From Paucimonas sp. (GTDB lineage: Bacteria; Pseudomonadota; Gammaproteobacteria; Pseudomonadales; Pseudomonadaceae): DNA of 64,000 nt. A program made the translations under genes and the position numbers. The DNA is taken from assembly GCA_031253995.1 (NCBI GenBank), contig JAIRVG010000058.1, positions 1 to 64,000 on the forward strand, written 5' to 3'. The notes under the pieces were generated by a model. It was given only the letters and a program-made list of their open reading frames with translations. It had not been told where the DNA came from and did not search any database. Positions 36,514 to 45,103 of this stretch are shown piece after piece. Positions within the stretch are counted from its first letter, which is position 1. Each line of letters starts with the position of its first letter.

Positions 36514-37143
36514 TTACTTAGCGGCGCGCTCCTTGGCGATCAGCTGGTCGGCGACGTTCAGCACGCCTTCCGGACCACCGGAAGTGCCCAGGTCGAAGCG
36601 GTACTTGCCGTTGACGACCATGCTCGGTACGCCGGTGATTTCATACTTCTTCGCCAGTTCCTTGGCCTGGTTGACCTGGCCCTTGATGGCGAACGAGTTG
36701 AAGGTGGCGAGGAACTTGTCCTTGTCCACGCCCTGGGTTGCCAGGAACTCGGCCATTTCCTCGGGCTTGGTCAGGTGCTTGCGCTGGTTCTGGATGGCAT
36801 CGAAGACCGCGGCATGGACCTTGTGCTCGACGCCCATGGCTTCGAGGGTCAGGAACATCTGGCCGTGGGCATCCCAAGGGCCGCCGAACATGGCAGGCAC
36901 GCGCTTGAAGTTGACGTCGGCAGGCAGCTTGTCGATCCACGGGTTGAGGGTCGGTTCGAAGTGGTAGCAGTGCGGGCAGCCGTACCAGAACAGCTCGACG
37001 ACCTCGATCTTGCCAGGCTGGGACACCGGCACCGGGTTGCTCAGCTCGATATATTCCTTGCCCGCCACCGGCTCCGCAGCCTGGGCGTTCATACCGAGGA
37101 CGCTGGCAGCCACCAGCGCGGCGCTGAGAATCAGATTACGCAT
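36514..37143 (-). CDS. dsbA: thiol:disulfide interchange protein DsbA
   Basis: A 209-residue periplasmic oxidoreductase. A signal peptide ends near NAQA-AE (about residue 22). The thioredoxin-like active site is FWYGCPHCYHF (CPHC), and the cis-proline loop is ITGVPSMVVNGKYRFD. It puts disulfide bonds into exported proteins and is re-oxidised by DsbB. The preceding gene encodes cytochrome c4, as usual in Pseudomonas. Confidence 0.95.
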   Translation of the reverse strand: MRNLILSAALVAASVLGMNAQAAEPVAGKEYIELSNPVPVSQPGKIEVVELFWYGCPHCYHFEPTLNPWIDKLPADVNFKRVPAMFGGPWDAHGQMFLTLEAMGVEHKVHAAVFDAIQNQRKHLTKPEEMAEFLATQGVDKDKFLATFNSFAIKGQVNQAKELAKKYEITGVPSMVVNGKYRFDLGTSGGPEGVLNVADQLIAKERAAK

Positions 37144-37241
37144 GCTTCACTCCTGAGCAGTCTTTGAGTCGCCCCTTGAACGACGTGTCTTCTGACAGGC
37201 CAAGGCGGGTTCGAGTTCGTAAGTGTAACGGCAGAAACAAT

Positions 37242-37270
37242 AAAAAAGGGCGGCCGAAGCCACCCTTTTC
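37242..37270 (-). terminator. Rho-independent terminator after cytochrome c4
   Basis: On the minus strand AAAAGGGTGGC pairs with GCCGCCCTTTT around a TTCG loop and runs into TTTTTTATT. It lies between cc4 and dsbA, so dsbA probably has its own promoter. Confidence 0.9.
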
Positions 37271-37317
37271 ATGTTCCGGATGCGTCATTAACGCAGCGTT
37301 AACGTGACGCCCGAGGA

Positions 37318-37935
37318 TCAGTGCAGGCCCTGGATGTAGCTTGCCAGTGCCTGGATGTCCTTGTTGCTCAGCTTGGACGCGATGGTGCGCATGGTGGTGG
37401 CGTCGCCGTCGTTGGTGCGATCGCCTTCGCGGAAATCGGTCAGCTGCTTGGTGATGTATTGCGCGTGCTGGCCACCCAGGTGCGGGAAGCCGGCGGAGGC
37501 CAGGCCAGCGCCGTTCGGCGAGTGGCAACCGGTGCAGGCGGGCAGGCCGTTGTCGAGATCGCCGCCGTTGAACAGTGCGCGGCCACGCTCGACCAGTTTC
37601 GGATCGGCAGCACCGACGCTGTTTTTCTGGCTGGAGAAATACGCCGCGATATCGGCGAAGTCCTGGTCATTGAGGTTGGTCAGCATTCCGGTCATTTCCA
37701 GCACCGTACGCTTGCCCGACTTGATGTCATTGAGTTGCTTGATCAGGTAACGCTCGCCCTGGCCAGCCAGTTTCGGGAAGTTCGGAGCCAGGCTGTTGCC
37801 GTCCGGATTGTGACAGGCGCCACAAACCGCCGTTTTCGCCTGACCGGCAGTAGCATCGCCAACGATCTTGTCAGCGGCATTGACGCCGCCTGTAACGCCC
37901 AGGGTCAACAGCAGACTCACGATAAGTTTGTTCAT
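37318..37935 (-). CDS. cc4: cytochrome c4
   Basis: A 205-residue diheme periplasmic cytochrome. The signal peptide ends near VNA-AD. Two heme sites are visible, CGACH near residue 39 and CTGCH near 137, with distal methionines expected in the TGMLTNL and TMRTIAS regions. The two halves are clear repeats. It passes electrons from the bc1 complex to terminal oxidases. Confidence 0.95.
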   Translation of the reverse strand: MNKLIVSLLLTLGVTGGVNAADKIVGDATAGQAKTAVCGACHNPDGNSLAPNFPKLAGQGERYLIKQLNDIKSGKRTVLEMTGMLTNLNDQDFADIAAYFSSQKNSVGAADPKLVERGRALFNGGDLDNGLPACTGCHSPNGAGLASAGFPHLGGQHAQYITKQLTDFREGDRTNDGDATTMRTIASKLSNKDIQALASYIQGLH

Positions 37936-37981
37936 CAGCTAATCCAACTACGGCTAAGGGTGAAAGAGTTATGTATCGGGC

Positions 37982-38272
37982 CTACTGGCTCATCCAACGG
38001 ATGATTGCCTGGTAGTCCTCGGCACTGCAGTCCATGCACAATCCACGCGGTGGCATAGCCTTGAAACCCTGGGTTACGTGCCCGGTCAATATCTCCATAC
38101 CCTGCGCCAGCCTTGGCTCCCAGGCTGCACGGTCACCCGCTCGGGGGGCCTGTGGCAGCTGCCCGGCGTGACAAGCCGCACACGTGCGGTTGTACAACGC
38201 CTCGGGATCCTGTGTAGCCTGAGCGCTGGAAAACGGTATCAAGACACCGATTGCAAGCAGCCATTTCGTCAT
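37982..38272 (-). CDS. small c-type cytochrome
   Basis: A 96-residue monoheme cytochrome c5-like protein. The ATG at 38272 starts a signal peptide (MTKWLLAIGVLIPFSSAQA). The heme site is CAACH. A second pair of cysteines near the end (GLCMDCS) recalls the c5 family, and the methionine of MPPRGLC is a good axial ligand. It is followed 46 bases later by cytochrome c4 and probably shares its respiratory role. Confidence 0.85.
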   Translation of the reverse strand: MTKWLLAIGVLIPFSSAQATQDPEALYNRTCAACHAGQLPQAPRAGDRAAWEPRLAQGMEILTGHVTQGFKAMPPRGLCMDCSAEDYQAIIRWMSQ

Positions 38273-38464
38273 CGAACGACCCTTCAGGGTTGGAAGCTCA
38301 TTGCGTTCTAGTGCGCAACCTTTAAAGTCTGAGCCCCCGTGCACATCGTCCTACGCTGGGATAATGCGCACACAAAATCTAGGGCATTATATACTCCCGT
38401 TGCCGAAACGGAAACGACACACCCTGCCGCACCCACCCCGGGCAACGCTCACTTCGGACATCCC

Positions 38465-39097
38465 ATGCAAGTCAAAAACCCCATCCTCGGACTTTGCCAG
38501 ACGGCAAAATTCGCCCTCAGTGCCGCCAAGGTCGACCAGTGTCCGCCTGACGAAGGCTACGAAGTCGCCTTCGCCGGTCGCTCGAACGCCGGCAAGTCCA
38601 GCGCCCTCAACACCCTGACCCACGCCAGCCTGGCACGCACCTCGAAAACCCCGGGTCGGACCCAGTTGTTGAACTTCTTCAGTCTGGACGACGATCGGCG
38701 TCTGGTCGACCTGCCGGGCTACGGATACGCAAAAGTACCGATCCCGCTCAAGCAGCACTGGCAGCGCCACCTGGAGGCCTACCTGGGCAGCCGCGAGGCG
38801 TTGAAGGGTTTGATCCTGATGATGGACGTGCGCCATCCCATGACCGACTTCGACAAGATGATGCTGGACTGGTCGAAGGCCAGCGGCATGCCGATGCACA
38901 TCCTGCTGACCAAGGCCGACAAGCTGACCTTCGGCGCCGCGAAGAACACCCTGCTCAAGGTGCAGTCGGAAATCCGCAAGGGGTGGGGCGACAGCATCAC
39001 CATCCAGCTGTTCTCGGCACCGAAGCGCCAGGGCCTGGAAGAGGCCTACGGGGTGCTCGCGCGCTGGCTGGAACTGGCTGACAAGCCCGCGGAATAA
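38465..39097 (+). CDS. engB: ribosome biogenesis GTP-binding protein EngB/YsxC
   Basis: A 210-residue GTPase needed for 50S subunit assembly. G1 GRSNAGKSSALN, G2/switch TSKTPGRTQLLNFF, G3 LVDLPGYGYAK, G4 LLTKADKL and G5 QLFSA are all present. ATG 38465 gives the standard N-terminus MQVKNPILGL. It is divergent from the cytochrome genes and convergent with polA and the small RNA between them. Confidence 0.95.
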   Translation: MQVKNPILGLCQTAKFALSAAKVDQCPPDEGYEVAFAGRSNAGKSSALNTLTHASLARTSKTPGRTQLLNFFSLDDDRRLVDLPGYGYAKVPIPLKQHWQRHLEAYLGSREALKGLILMMDVRHPMTDFDKMMLDWSKASGMPMHILLTKADKLTFGAAKNTLLKVQSEIRKGWGDSITIQLFSAPKRQGLEEAYGVLARWLELADKPAE

Positions 39098-39120
39098 GGG
39101 CTGCCCGGTAAATTCCGGGC

Positions 39121-39251
39121 AAAAAAAACCCCGGACTTCGTATGGGGAGGGGGAAGTTCGGGGTTCAAGTTCCGAACCGCTAGGGCGGGGTCCGGATATC
39201 TGCCAACACTTAACACAACATAGGAGCATTGAAGGGCTTCACCAGCCATTC
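39121..39251 (-). ncRNA. ersA: probable ErsA-type small RNA between engB and polA
   Basis: The gap holds a minus-strand unit of about 131 bases. It ends in a strong intrinsic terminator: CCCCGAACTT pairs with AAGTCCGGGG (39129-39166 region) with a C-rich loop (CCCCCTCCCC) and then eight T (39128-39121). An AlgU-like promoter lies just upstream at 39285-39258. The site between polA and engB, in polA orientation, matches Spot 42 in E. coli and ErsA in P. aeruginosa, which is of similar length and is AlgU-dependent. The exposed C-rich loop would suit binding to ribosome sites with Hfq. Start is estimated from the -10. Confidence 0.75.
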
Positions 39252-39257
39252 AGTACC

Positions 39258-39286
39258 TCTGAGTGTCGGTTCACCGGATTAGTTCC
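39258..39286 (-). promoter_or_regulatory. AlgU (sigma-22)-like promoter of the small RNA
   Basis: On the minus strand GGAACTA (-35) is followed, after 17 bases, by TCAGA (-10). The AlgU/RpoE consensus is GAACTT-N16/17-TCTGA, so this has 5 of 6 and 4 of 5 matches with correct spacing. It is placed to start the RNA near 39251. Confidence 0.6.
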
Positions 39287-39327
39287 GGGCTTGTAGAAAC
39301 TATTTGCGATAAGTAGGAAATCTCTTA

Positions 39328-39352
39328 ACACCCGGTTCCTCGCACCGGGTGA
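39328..39352 (-). terminator. hairpin after polA
   Basis: CACCCGG and CCGGGTG (within 39329-39351) form a stem with a 9-base loop, downstream of the polA stop on the minus strand. It is followed by TTAAGAGATTT rather than a clean T-run, so it is a weak terminator. Confidence 0.5.
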
Positions 39353-39388
39353 TGCCGCGACGCTATGTCGCAGCATTTCCCCGCATGA

Positions 39389-42202
39389 TCAGTGCGCTTC
39401 GTCCCAGTTCGCCCCAACTCCCACGTCCACCAGCAGCGGCACATCGAGTTGCGCGGCGTTGCTCATGTAGGGGCGGATTTCCTCGCGAACCTGATCCACC
39501 AGGTCTTCGCGCACCTCCAGCACCAGTTCGTCGTGCACCTGCAGGATCACCCGGGCATCGAGCCCGGAGCTTTCCAGCCAGTTGTCCACGGCCACCATGG
39601 CGCGCTTGATGATGTCTGCCGCGGTGCCCTGCATCGGCGCGTTGATCGCCGTACGCTCGGCGCCGGCACGCTCTGCCGGACGGCTGGAGTTGATCGCCGG
39701 CAGGTATAGGCGACGGCCGAACAGGGTCTCGACGAAGCCCTGTTCTGCGGCCTGCTTGCGGGTGCGCTCCATGTACTCGCGCACGCCCGGGTAGCGGGCG
39801 AAGTAGGCATCGATGTAGGCCTTGGCCTGTTTGGTTTCGACGCCGATGTCCTTGCCGAGTTTCTTCGCGCCCATGCCGTAGATCAGGCCGAAGTTGATCG
39901 CCTTGGCGCTGCGCCGCTGGTCGGAGGTCACCTGGTCCAGGGCCACGCCGAACACTTCCGCCGCGGTGGCGGTGTGCACGTCGAGGCCGTCCCGGAAGGC
40001 GTTCATCAGGCCTTCGTCGCGGGACAGGTGGGCCATGATGCGCAGTTCGATCTGCGAGTAGTCCGCCGCCAGCAGCTTGTAGCCTTGCGGCGCGACGAAC
40101 GCCTGGCGGATGCGCCGGCCTTCGGCGGTACGCACCGGGATGTTCTGCAGGTTCGGGTCGCTGGACGACAGCCGGCCGGTGGCCGCCACGGCCTGGCCGT
40201 AGGAGGTGTGGATACGATGCGTGCGCGGGTTGATCTGCTCCGGCAGGCGGTCGGTGTAGGTGCTCTTGAGCTTGCTCAGCGAGCGGTACTGCATCAGTAC
40301 CCGTGGCAGCGGGTAGCCTTCCTCGGCCAGTTCATCCAGCACCTCTTCGGCGGTGGACGGCTGTCCTTTGGCGGTTTTCTTCAGTACCGGCAGGCCGAAC
40401 TTGTCATAGAGGATGGCGCCGAGCTGACGCGGCGAGCCCAGGTTGAACTCCTCGCCGGCCAGCTCGAAGGCCTGGCGCTCCAGCTCGACCATCTTGTCGC
40501 CCAGCTCCTGGCTCTGCACCTTGAGCAGCTCGGCATCCACCAGCGCGCCCTGGCGCTCGATGCGCGCCAGCACCGGGACCAGCGGCATCTCGATATCGGT
40601 CACCACGCTGGCCAGGGTCGGGATCGCCTGCAACTGCGGGAACAGGGTCTGGTGCAGGCGCAGGGTCACGTCGGCGTCTTCGGCGGCATACGGGCCGGCC
40701 TTGTCCAGGTGGATCTTGTCGAAGGTCACCTGCTTGGCGCCCTTGCCGGCGATGTCCTCGAATTTCACCGTGGTGTAGTCGAGGTACTTCTTCGCCAGGC
40801 TGTCCATGTCATGACGGATCGCCGTGGAATTGAGCACGTAGGATTCGAGCATGGTGTCGAAGGCCACGCCGCGCACGGTGATGCCGTTGGCCTGGTCGCC
40901 GTCGATGGCGCAGTTGGCGAGGATGTTCATGTCGAACTTGGCGTGCTGGCCGACCTTGAGCTTGCTCGGGTCTTCCAGCAGCGGCTTGATGGCCTTCAGC
41001 ACTTCGTTGCGGTCCAGCTGCGCCGGGGCGTCCGGGTAGCTGTGGGTCAGCGGGATATAGGCTGCTTCATAGGCCTTCACCGCAAAGGACACGCCCACCA
41101 GTTGCGCCTGATGCGCGTCGATGCCGGTGGTCTCGGTATCGAAGGCGAACAGCGGGGCGTCCTTGAGCTTCTGCAGCCAGGCGTCGAAGCGGGCCTGGTC
41201 GAGGATGGTCTCGTAGACCGGCTCCACCGGCACCTCCACCTCGGCCACCACCACGGCGTCGTCAGCCACCACCGCCACGGTCAGGTCCAGCTCGGCCACC
41301 GGCGCCGGCTGGGTGGCGCGGCGGGCTTCGCGTTCGAGTTCGCCGATCCAGCCCTTGAACTCAAGCTCGGTGTAGAGCTCCAGCAGCTTGTCGTGGTCCG
41401 GCTGGCCCAGGTGCAGGTCATCCAGGCCAACCTCCAGCTCGACGTCGCACTTGATGGTCGCCAGCTGGTAGGAGAGGAACGCCAGCTCCTTGCTTTCCAG
41501 GAGCTTGGCCGGCAGGGTCTTGGCGCCGCGGATCGGCAGGGTCGGGACGACGTCGAGGTTGTCGTACAGTTCCTTGATGCCGCCGTTCACGCCGATCAGC
41601 AGCCCGACCGCGGTCTTCTCGCCGACGCCCTTGACCCCGGGGATGTTGTCCGCGGTATCGCCCATCAGGGCCAGCAGGTCGATGATCTGTTCCGGAGCGA
41701 CACCGAATTTCCCTTTTACGCCTTCGATATCCAGCACGGTTCCGGTCATGGTGTTGACCAGCGTAACGTGCTGGTCCACCAGTTGGGCCATGTCCTTGTC
41801 GCCGGTGGAGACCACCACCGGGCGCGCCGCAGCCGCGCTGCTGCGGGCCAGGGTGCCGATCACGTCGTCGGCCTCGACGCCTTCCACGCACAGCAGGGGG
41901 AAGCCCAGGGCGCGCACGGCGGCGTGCAGCGGCTCGATCTGCACGCGCATGTCGTCGGGCATGCTCGGGCGGTTGGCCTTGTAGTCGGCGAACAGCTCGT
42001 CGCGGAAGGTGCCGCCCTTGGCGTCGAAGACCACGGCGAACGGGCTGTCCGGGTATTGCTTGCGCAGGCTCCTGAGCATGTTCAGCACACCCTTGACCGC
42101 ACCGGACGGCATGCCCTTGGATGTGGTCAGCGGCGGCAGCGCGTGGAAGGCACGGTAGAGGTACGAAGAACCGTCCACCAGGACGAGGGGGGTTTGGCTC
42201 AT
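39389..42202 (-). CDS. polA: DNA polymerase I
   Basis: A 937-residue three-domain polymerase. The 5'-3' exonuclease (about 1-300) has LVLVDGSSYLYRAFHALPP and LMGDTADNIPGV. The 3'-5' proofreading domain (about 325-520) keeps its acidic motif FAFDTETTGID, so proofreading should be active. The polymerase domain has DYSQIELRIMAHLS (motif A), RRSAKAINFGLIYGM (motif B) and QVHDELVLEV (motif C). ATG 42202 starts MSQTPLVLVDG. It fills gaps and removes primers in repair and replication. Divergent from the DUF2782 gene, with the small RNA just downstream. Confidence 0.97.
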   Translation of the reverse strand: MSQTPLVLVDGSSYLYRAFHALPPLTTSKGMPSGAVKGVLNMLRSLRKQYPDSPFAVVFDAKGGTFRDELFADYKANRPSMPDDMRVQIEPLHAAVRALGFPLLCVEGVEADDVIGTLARSSAAAARPVVVSTGDKDMAQLVDQHVTLVNTMTGTVLDIEGVKGKFGVAPEQIIDLLALMGDTADNIPGVKGVGEKTAVGLLIGVNGGIKELYDNLDVVPTLPIRGAKTLPAKLLESKELAFLSYQLATIKCDVELEVGLDDLHLGQPDHDKLLELYTELEFKGWIGELEREARRATQPAPVAELDLTVAVVADDAVVVAEVEVPVEPVYETILDQARFDAWLQKLKDAPLFAFDTETTGIDAHQAQLVGVSFAVKAYEAAYIPLTHSYPDAPAQLDRNEVLKAIKPLLEDPSKLKVGQHAKFDMNILANCAIDGDQANGITVRGVAFDTMLESYVLNSTAIRHDMDSLAKKYLDYTTVKFEDIAGKGAKQVTFDKIHLDKAGPYAAEDADVTLRLHQTLFPQLQAIPTLASVVTDIEMPLVPVLARIERQGALVDAELLKVQSQELGDKMVELERQAFELAGEEFNLGSPRQLGAILYDKFGLPVLKKTAKGQPSTAEEVLDELAEEGYPLPRVLMQYRSLSKLKSTYTDRLPEQINPRTHRIHTSYGQAVAATGRLSSSDPNLQNIPVRTAEGRRIRQAFVAPQGYKLLAADYSQIELRIMAHLSRDEGLMNAFRDGLDVHTATAAEVFGVALDQVTSDQRRSAKAINFGLIYGMGAKKLGKDIGVETKQAKAYIDAYFARYPGVREYMERTRKQAAEQGFVETLFGRRLYLPAINSSRPAERAGAERTAINAPMQGTAADIIKRAMVAVDNWLESSGLDARVILQVHDELVLEVREDLVDQVREEIRPYMSNAAQLDVPLLVDVGVGANWDEAH

Positions 42203-42276
42203 GAGCGGAATCAACCTTTTCGACGGGCCCGGCGCTAGAATGTCCGGATCATTGACGACAAAGGGACAAGGTTATC

Positions 42277-42564
42277 ATGGGTACATTAAATCGCCTGTTG
42301 TTGCTCGGCCTGCTGGTCGGCACGCCTGTCGCGGCCCTGGCAGCGGACGATGCGCCCTCTGCCGAGCCGGAAGTCACCATTCGCCAGGAAGGCGACAAGA
42401 CCATCCAGGAGTACCGCCAGAACGGTTTCCTGTACGCCATCAAGGTCACCCCGAAGAACGGCAAGCCGTACTTCCTGGTGCGCGCCGATGGCACCGACGC
42501 CAACTTCATCCGGTCCGACCAACCCGACATGCTGATTCCCGCGTGGAAGATCTTCGAGTGGTAA
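42277..42564 (+). CDS. DUF2782 domain-containing exported protein
   Basis: A 95-residue protein with a signal peptide (MGTLNRLLLLGLLVGTPVAALA). The mature part carries the DUF2782 pattern GDKTIQEYRQNGFLYAIKVTPK and GKPYFLVRADG, ending WKIFEW. Function unknown; as far as I recall it is always between polA and thrB in Pseudomonas. thrB starts 63 bases downstream, so they may be cotranscribed. Confidence 0.9.
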   Translation: MGTLNRLLLLGLLVGTPVAALAADDAPSAEPEVTIRQEGDKTIQEYRQNGFLYAIKVTPKNGKPYFLVRADGTDANFIRSDQPDMLIPAWKIFEW

Positions 42565-42627
42565 TGCGGGCCCTTAACATCCACCCGGCACGTCGCGACG
42601 ACGTGCCTGCATGAGCCGTTTTTGACC

Positions 42628-43578
42628 ATGTCTGTGTTCACCCCCCTGACCCGGCCCGAGCTGGAAACCTTCCTGGCCCCCTATGGACTGGGCCGCCTGC
42701 TGGACTTCCAGGGCATCGCCGCCGGTACCGAGAACAGCAACTTCTTCATCAGCCTGGAACAGGGGGAGTTCGTGCTGACACTGGTGGAGCGCGGGCCGAT
42801 CCAGGACCTGCCGTTCTTCATCGAACTGCTCGACGTGCTGCACGAAGCCGACCTGCCGGTGCCCTATGCGCTGCGCACCACCGACGGCGTGGCCCTGCGC
42901 GAGCTGGCCGGCAAGCCGGCGCTGCTGCAACCGCGCCTGGCCGGCAAGCACCCCAAGGCGCCGAATGCCCGGCATTGCGAGCAGATCGCCGAATTCATGG
43001 CCCACCTGCACCTGGCGACCCGCGACAAGGTGCTGGAGCGCAAGACCGACCGTGGACTGGACTGGATGCTGGAAGCCGGCAACGAGCTGATGGACCGGCT
43101 GAATGCCGACCAGCAGGCGTTGCTCAAGGGCAGCCTGGACGAGATCGCCGCCAATCATGCGCGGATCATGGCGCTGCCACGGGCCAACGTGCATGCCGAC
43201 CTGTTCCGCGACAACACCATGTTCGAAGGCACTCACCTGACCGGGGTGATCGACTTCTACAACGCCTGTTCCGGGCCGATGCTGTATGACCTGGCGATCT
43301 CCCTGAACGACTGGTGCAGTGACGAGGCAGGGCGGATCGACGAGCAACTGGCCCGGGCGTTCCTCGGGGCGTATGCGGCGCTGCGGCCGTTCACGGCGGC
43401 GGAGGCCGAGCTGTGGCCGGTGATGTTGCGGGTGGCTTGTGTGAGGTTCTGGCTGTCGCGGTTGATCGCGGCCGAGGCGTTCGCGGGGATGGATGTGCTG
43501 ATCCATGACCCGGCGGAGTTCGAGGTGCGGTTGAAGGCCCGTCAGGACGTGAGCCTGGCACTTCCCTTCGCCCTGTAA
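42628..43578 (+). CDS. thrB: homoserine kinase (ThrB, APH-like type)
   Basis: A 316-residue homoserine kinase of the Pseudomonas type, which has an aminoglycoside-phosphotransferase fold rather than the GHMP fold. Motifs: GTENSNFFISLEQGEFVLTL (nucleotide loop), NVHADLFRDNTMF (catalytic loop HxDxxxxN) and GVIDFYNACSGPMLYDLAI (metal Asp). It phosphorylates homoserine in threonine synthesis. The ATG at 42628 matches the family start. A palindromic REP follows. Confidence 0.94.
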   Translation: MSVFTPLTRPELETFLAPYGLGRLLDFQGIAAGTENSNFFISLEQGEFVLTLVERGPIQDLPFFIELLDVLHEADLPVPYALRTTDGVALRELAGKPALLQPRLAGKHPKAPNARHCEQIAEFMAHLHLATRDKVLERKTDRGLDWMLEAGNELMDRLNADQQALLKGSLDEIAANHARIMALPRANVHADLFRDNTMFEGTHLTGVIDFYNACSGPMLYDLAISLNDWCSDEAGRIDEQLARAFLGAYAALRPFTAAEAELWPVMLRVACVRFWLSRLIAAEAFAGMDVLIHDPAEFEVRLKARQDVSLALPFAL

Positions 43579-43583
43579 ATACC

Positions 43584-43609
43584 GTGGGAGCGGCTTCAGC
43601 CGCTCCCAC
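43584..43609. repeat. REP-like palindrome, GTGGGAGCGGCTTC class
   Basis: GTGGGAGCGGCTT and its complement form an almost perfect 26-base palindrome between the convergent thrB and znuA genes. The core GGCTTCAGCC differs from the other REPs in the window. Confidence 0.85.
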
Positions 43610-43627
43610 AGGTCCGCGTCGTGGCGT

Positions 43628-44554
43628 TTACAGGCTTTCCAGGCAGCCCGCCAGGCCATTCCCCAGGTTATCCAGCAGCGTCTCGTAACCCTTGGCATCC
43701 ACCGCCAGGGTCCCGCCAAGGGCATCCAGCTCCGCCAGCTTCACCGGCAACCCCGCCGTCAGGGTCTCGGCCAGCCGCGGCCGCAGTGGCGGCTCGCTGA
43801 ACACGCAGGTCTTGCCCACTTCCTGCAGGCGCTTGCGCATCGCCGCCACATGCTGGGCTCCCGGCTGCACCTCCGAGGCCACGCTGAAGACGCCCGTGTG
43901 CTGCACACCATAGGCCGACTCGAAGTAGTCGAAGGCTTCGTGGAAGACGAAGTACGGCTTGCCCTTCACACCGGCCAGACGCGCTTTCAACCGCTGGTCC
44001 AGCGCATCGAGGCGCTCGCCGAAAGCCTTCAGGTTGCTCTGGTAGCGCGCCGCGTTGGCCGGATCGGCCGCGCTCAGGTCGCTGGCCATCTTCCCGGCGA
44101 TCACCCGGGCATTCACCGTGGACAACCACAGGTGCGCATCGAGGCTGCCAGGACGGTGGTCATGGTCATGCTCGTCGTGATCGTCGCCTTCCTCGTGGGA
44201 ATGGCTGTCCTCGCCGAAGTGGCGCAGCTTCATGTCCGGCAGGCCCTGCACCGCCACGGTGGGCTTGCTGCGACCGCCCACCACGCGGGGCAGGAAACCT
44301 TCCATGTCCGGACCGATCCAGTACAGCAGGTCGACCTCCGCCACCCGCCGTACGTCGGACGGCCGCAGCGCGTAGTGGTGCGGCGAAGCGCCCGGCGGCA
44401 GCAGCACTTCGGGCTTGCCGACACCGTCCTGGACCGCCGCGGCGATCAGCTGCAGCGGCTGGATGCTGGTCAGTACGCGGACCTCGGCACGGGCCGGGGA
44501 CAGCACGGCCAGGGTTGAGACAAAAGCGACAAAAAGGGCAAAAAATCGGGACAC
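43628..44554 (-). CDS. znuA: zinc ABC transporter substrate-binding protein ZnuA
   Basis: A 308-residue periplasmic zinc-binding protein. The signal peptide ends near PARA-EV. Zinc ligands are expected at His in PGASPHHYALRP, in LDAHLWLS and in FVFHEAFDYF. The histidine- and acid-rich loop (SHSHEEGDDHDEHDHDH) lies near residues 118-134, as in other ZnuA. It starts with GTG 44554 on the minus strand. Divergent from zur; the 66-base gap holds a probable Zur box. Confidence 0.94.
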   Translation of the reverse strand: MSRFFALFVAFVSTLAVLSPARAEVRVLTSIQPLQLIAAAVQDGVGKPEVLLPPGASPHHYALRPSDVRRVAEVDLLYWIGPDMEGFLPRVVGGRSKPTVAVQGLPDMKLRHFGEDSHSHEEGDDHDEHDHDHRPGSLDAHLWLSTVNARVIAGKMASDLSAADPANAARYQSNLKAFGERLDALDQRLKARLAGVKGKPYFVFHEAFDYFESAYGVQHTGVFSVASEVQPGAQHVAAMRKRLQEVGKTCVFSEPPLRPRLAETLTAGLPVKLAELDALGGTLAVDAKGYETLLDNLGNGLAGCLESL

Positions 44555-44581
44555 GATGAGCGCTCATTGGTGCAAAGACAG

Positions 44582-44594
44582 GTAACATAATAAC
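44582..44594. promoter_or_regulatory. probable Zur operator between znuA and zur
   Basis: GTAACATAATAAC (reverse complement GTTATTATGTTAC) lies 27 bases before zur and 28 before znuA. It resembles the GTTAT-N-ATAAC type sites of Zur in gamma-proteobacteria. A zinc-loaded Zur dimer here would repress both divergent units. Confidence 0.6.
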
Positions 44595-44620
44595 GTCTCC
44601 ATCCAGAACCGTCGCCGCCC

Positions 44621-45103
44621 ATGTCCAATACTCCCCTGGCCAATCGTCCCCACGACCATTCCCACTGCGTCCACACCGCCCTGGCCGAAGCCGATGCCCT
44701 GTGCGCACGCCAGGGATTGCGCCTGACCGCCCTGCGCCGGCGCGTGCTGGAGCTGGTCTGGCAGAGCCACAAGCCCCTGGGCGCCTACGACATCCTCGCC
44801 GTGCTGAGCGAGCAGGATGGCCGCCGCGCAGCGCCGCCGACCGTCTATCGGGCGCTGGATTTCCTTCTAGAAAACAGCCTGGTGCACCGCATCGCCTCGC
44901 TCAACGCCTTCATCGGCTGCAGCCACCCGGAGCACGCGCACCAGGGCCAGTTCCTGATCTGCCGCAACTGCCACGTGGCCATCGAGCTGGAACAGCCGGC
45001 GATCAGCAACGCCATCCTCGCCAGTGCCAATGACGTCGGTTTCAGCGTCGAGACGCAGACCGTCGAAGTGGTCGGCCTCTGCGGCAACTGCCGGAGCGCG
45101 TGA
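44621..45103 (+). CDS. zur: zinc uptake regulator Zur (Fur family, Np20)
   Basis: A 160-residue Fur-family repressor. The winged helix has LRLTALRRRVLELVWQS and APPTVYRALDFLLENSLVHRI. Structural zinc is held by two CXXC motifs, CRNC and CGNC. An N-terminal histidine cluster (HDHSHCVH) is present. It senses zinc and represses znu genes. Its stop TGA overlaps the znuC ATG, so the regulator is encoded in the operon it controls. Confidence 0.94.
   Translation: MSNTPLANRPHDHSHCVHTALAEADALCARQGLRLTALRRRVLELVWQSHKPLGAYDILAVLSEQDGRRAAPPTVYRALDFLLENSLVHRIASLNAFIGCSHPEHAHQGQFLICRNCHVAIELEQPAISNAILASANDVGFSVETQTVEVVGLCGNCRSA

Noticed and set aside
33988..37167. A 1059-residue plus-strand open frame opposite dgcH, the EEP gene and dsbA
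   Set aside because: It is an antisense shadow of three solid minus-strand genes in high-GC DNA; it has no family motif and is Leu/Gln/His/Val-rich as usual for such shadows.
39101..39128. Terminator for engB at GCCCGG-N6-CCGGGC
   Set aside because: On the plus strand the stem is followed by A, not T; the A-run is the T-run of the minus-strand small RNA terminator.
39974..42238. A 754-residue plus-strand frame opposite polA
   Set aside because: Antisense shadow of polA, whose catalytic motifs are all intact on the other strand.
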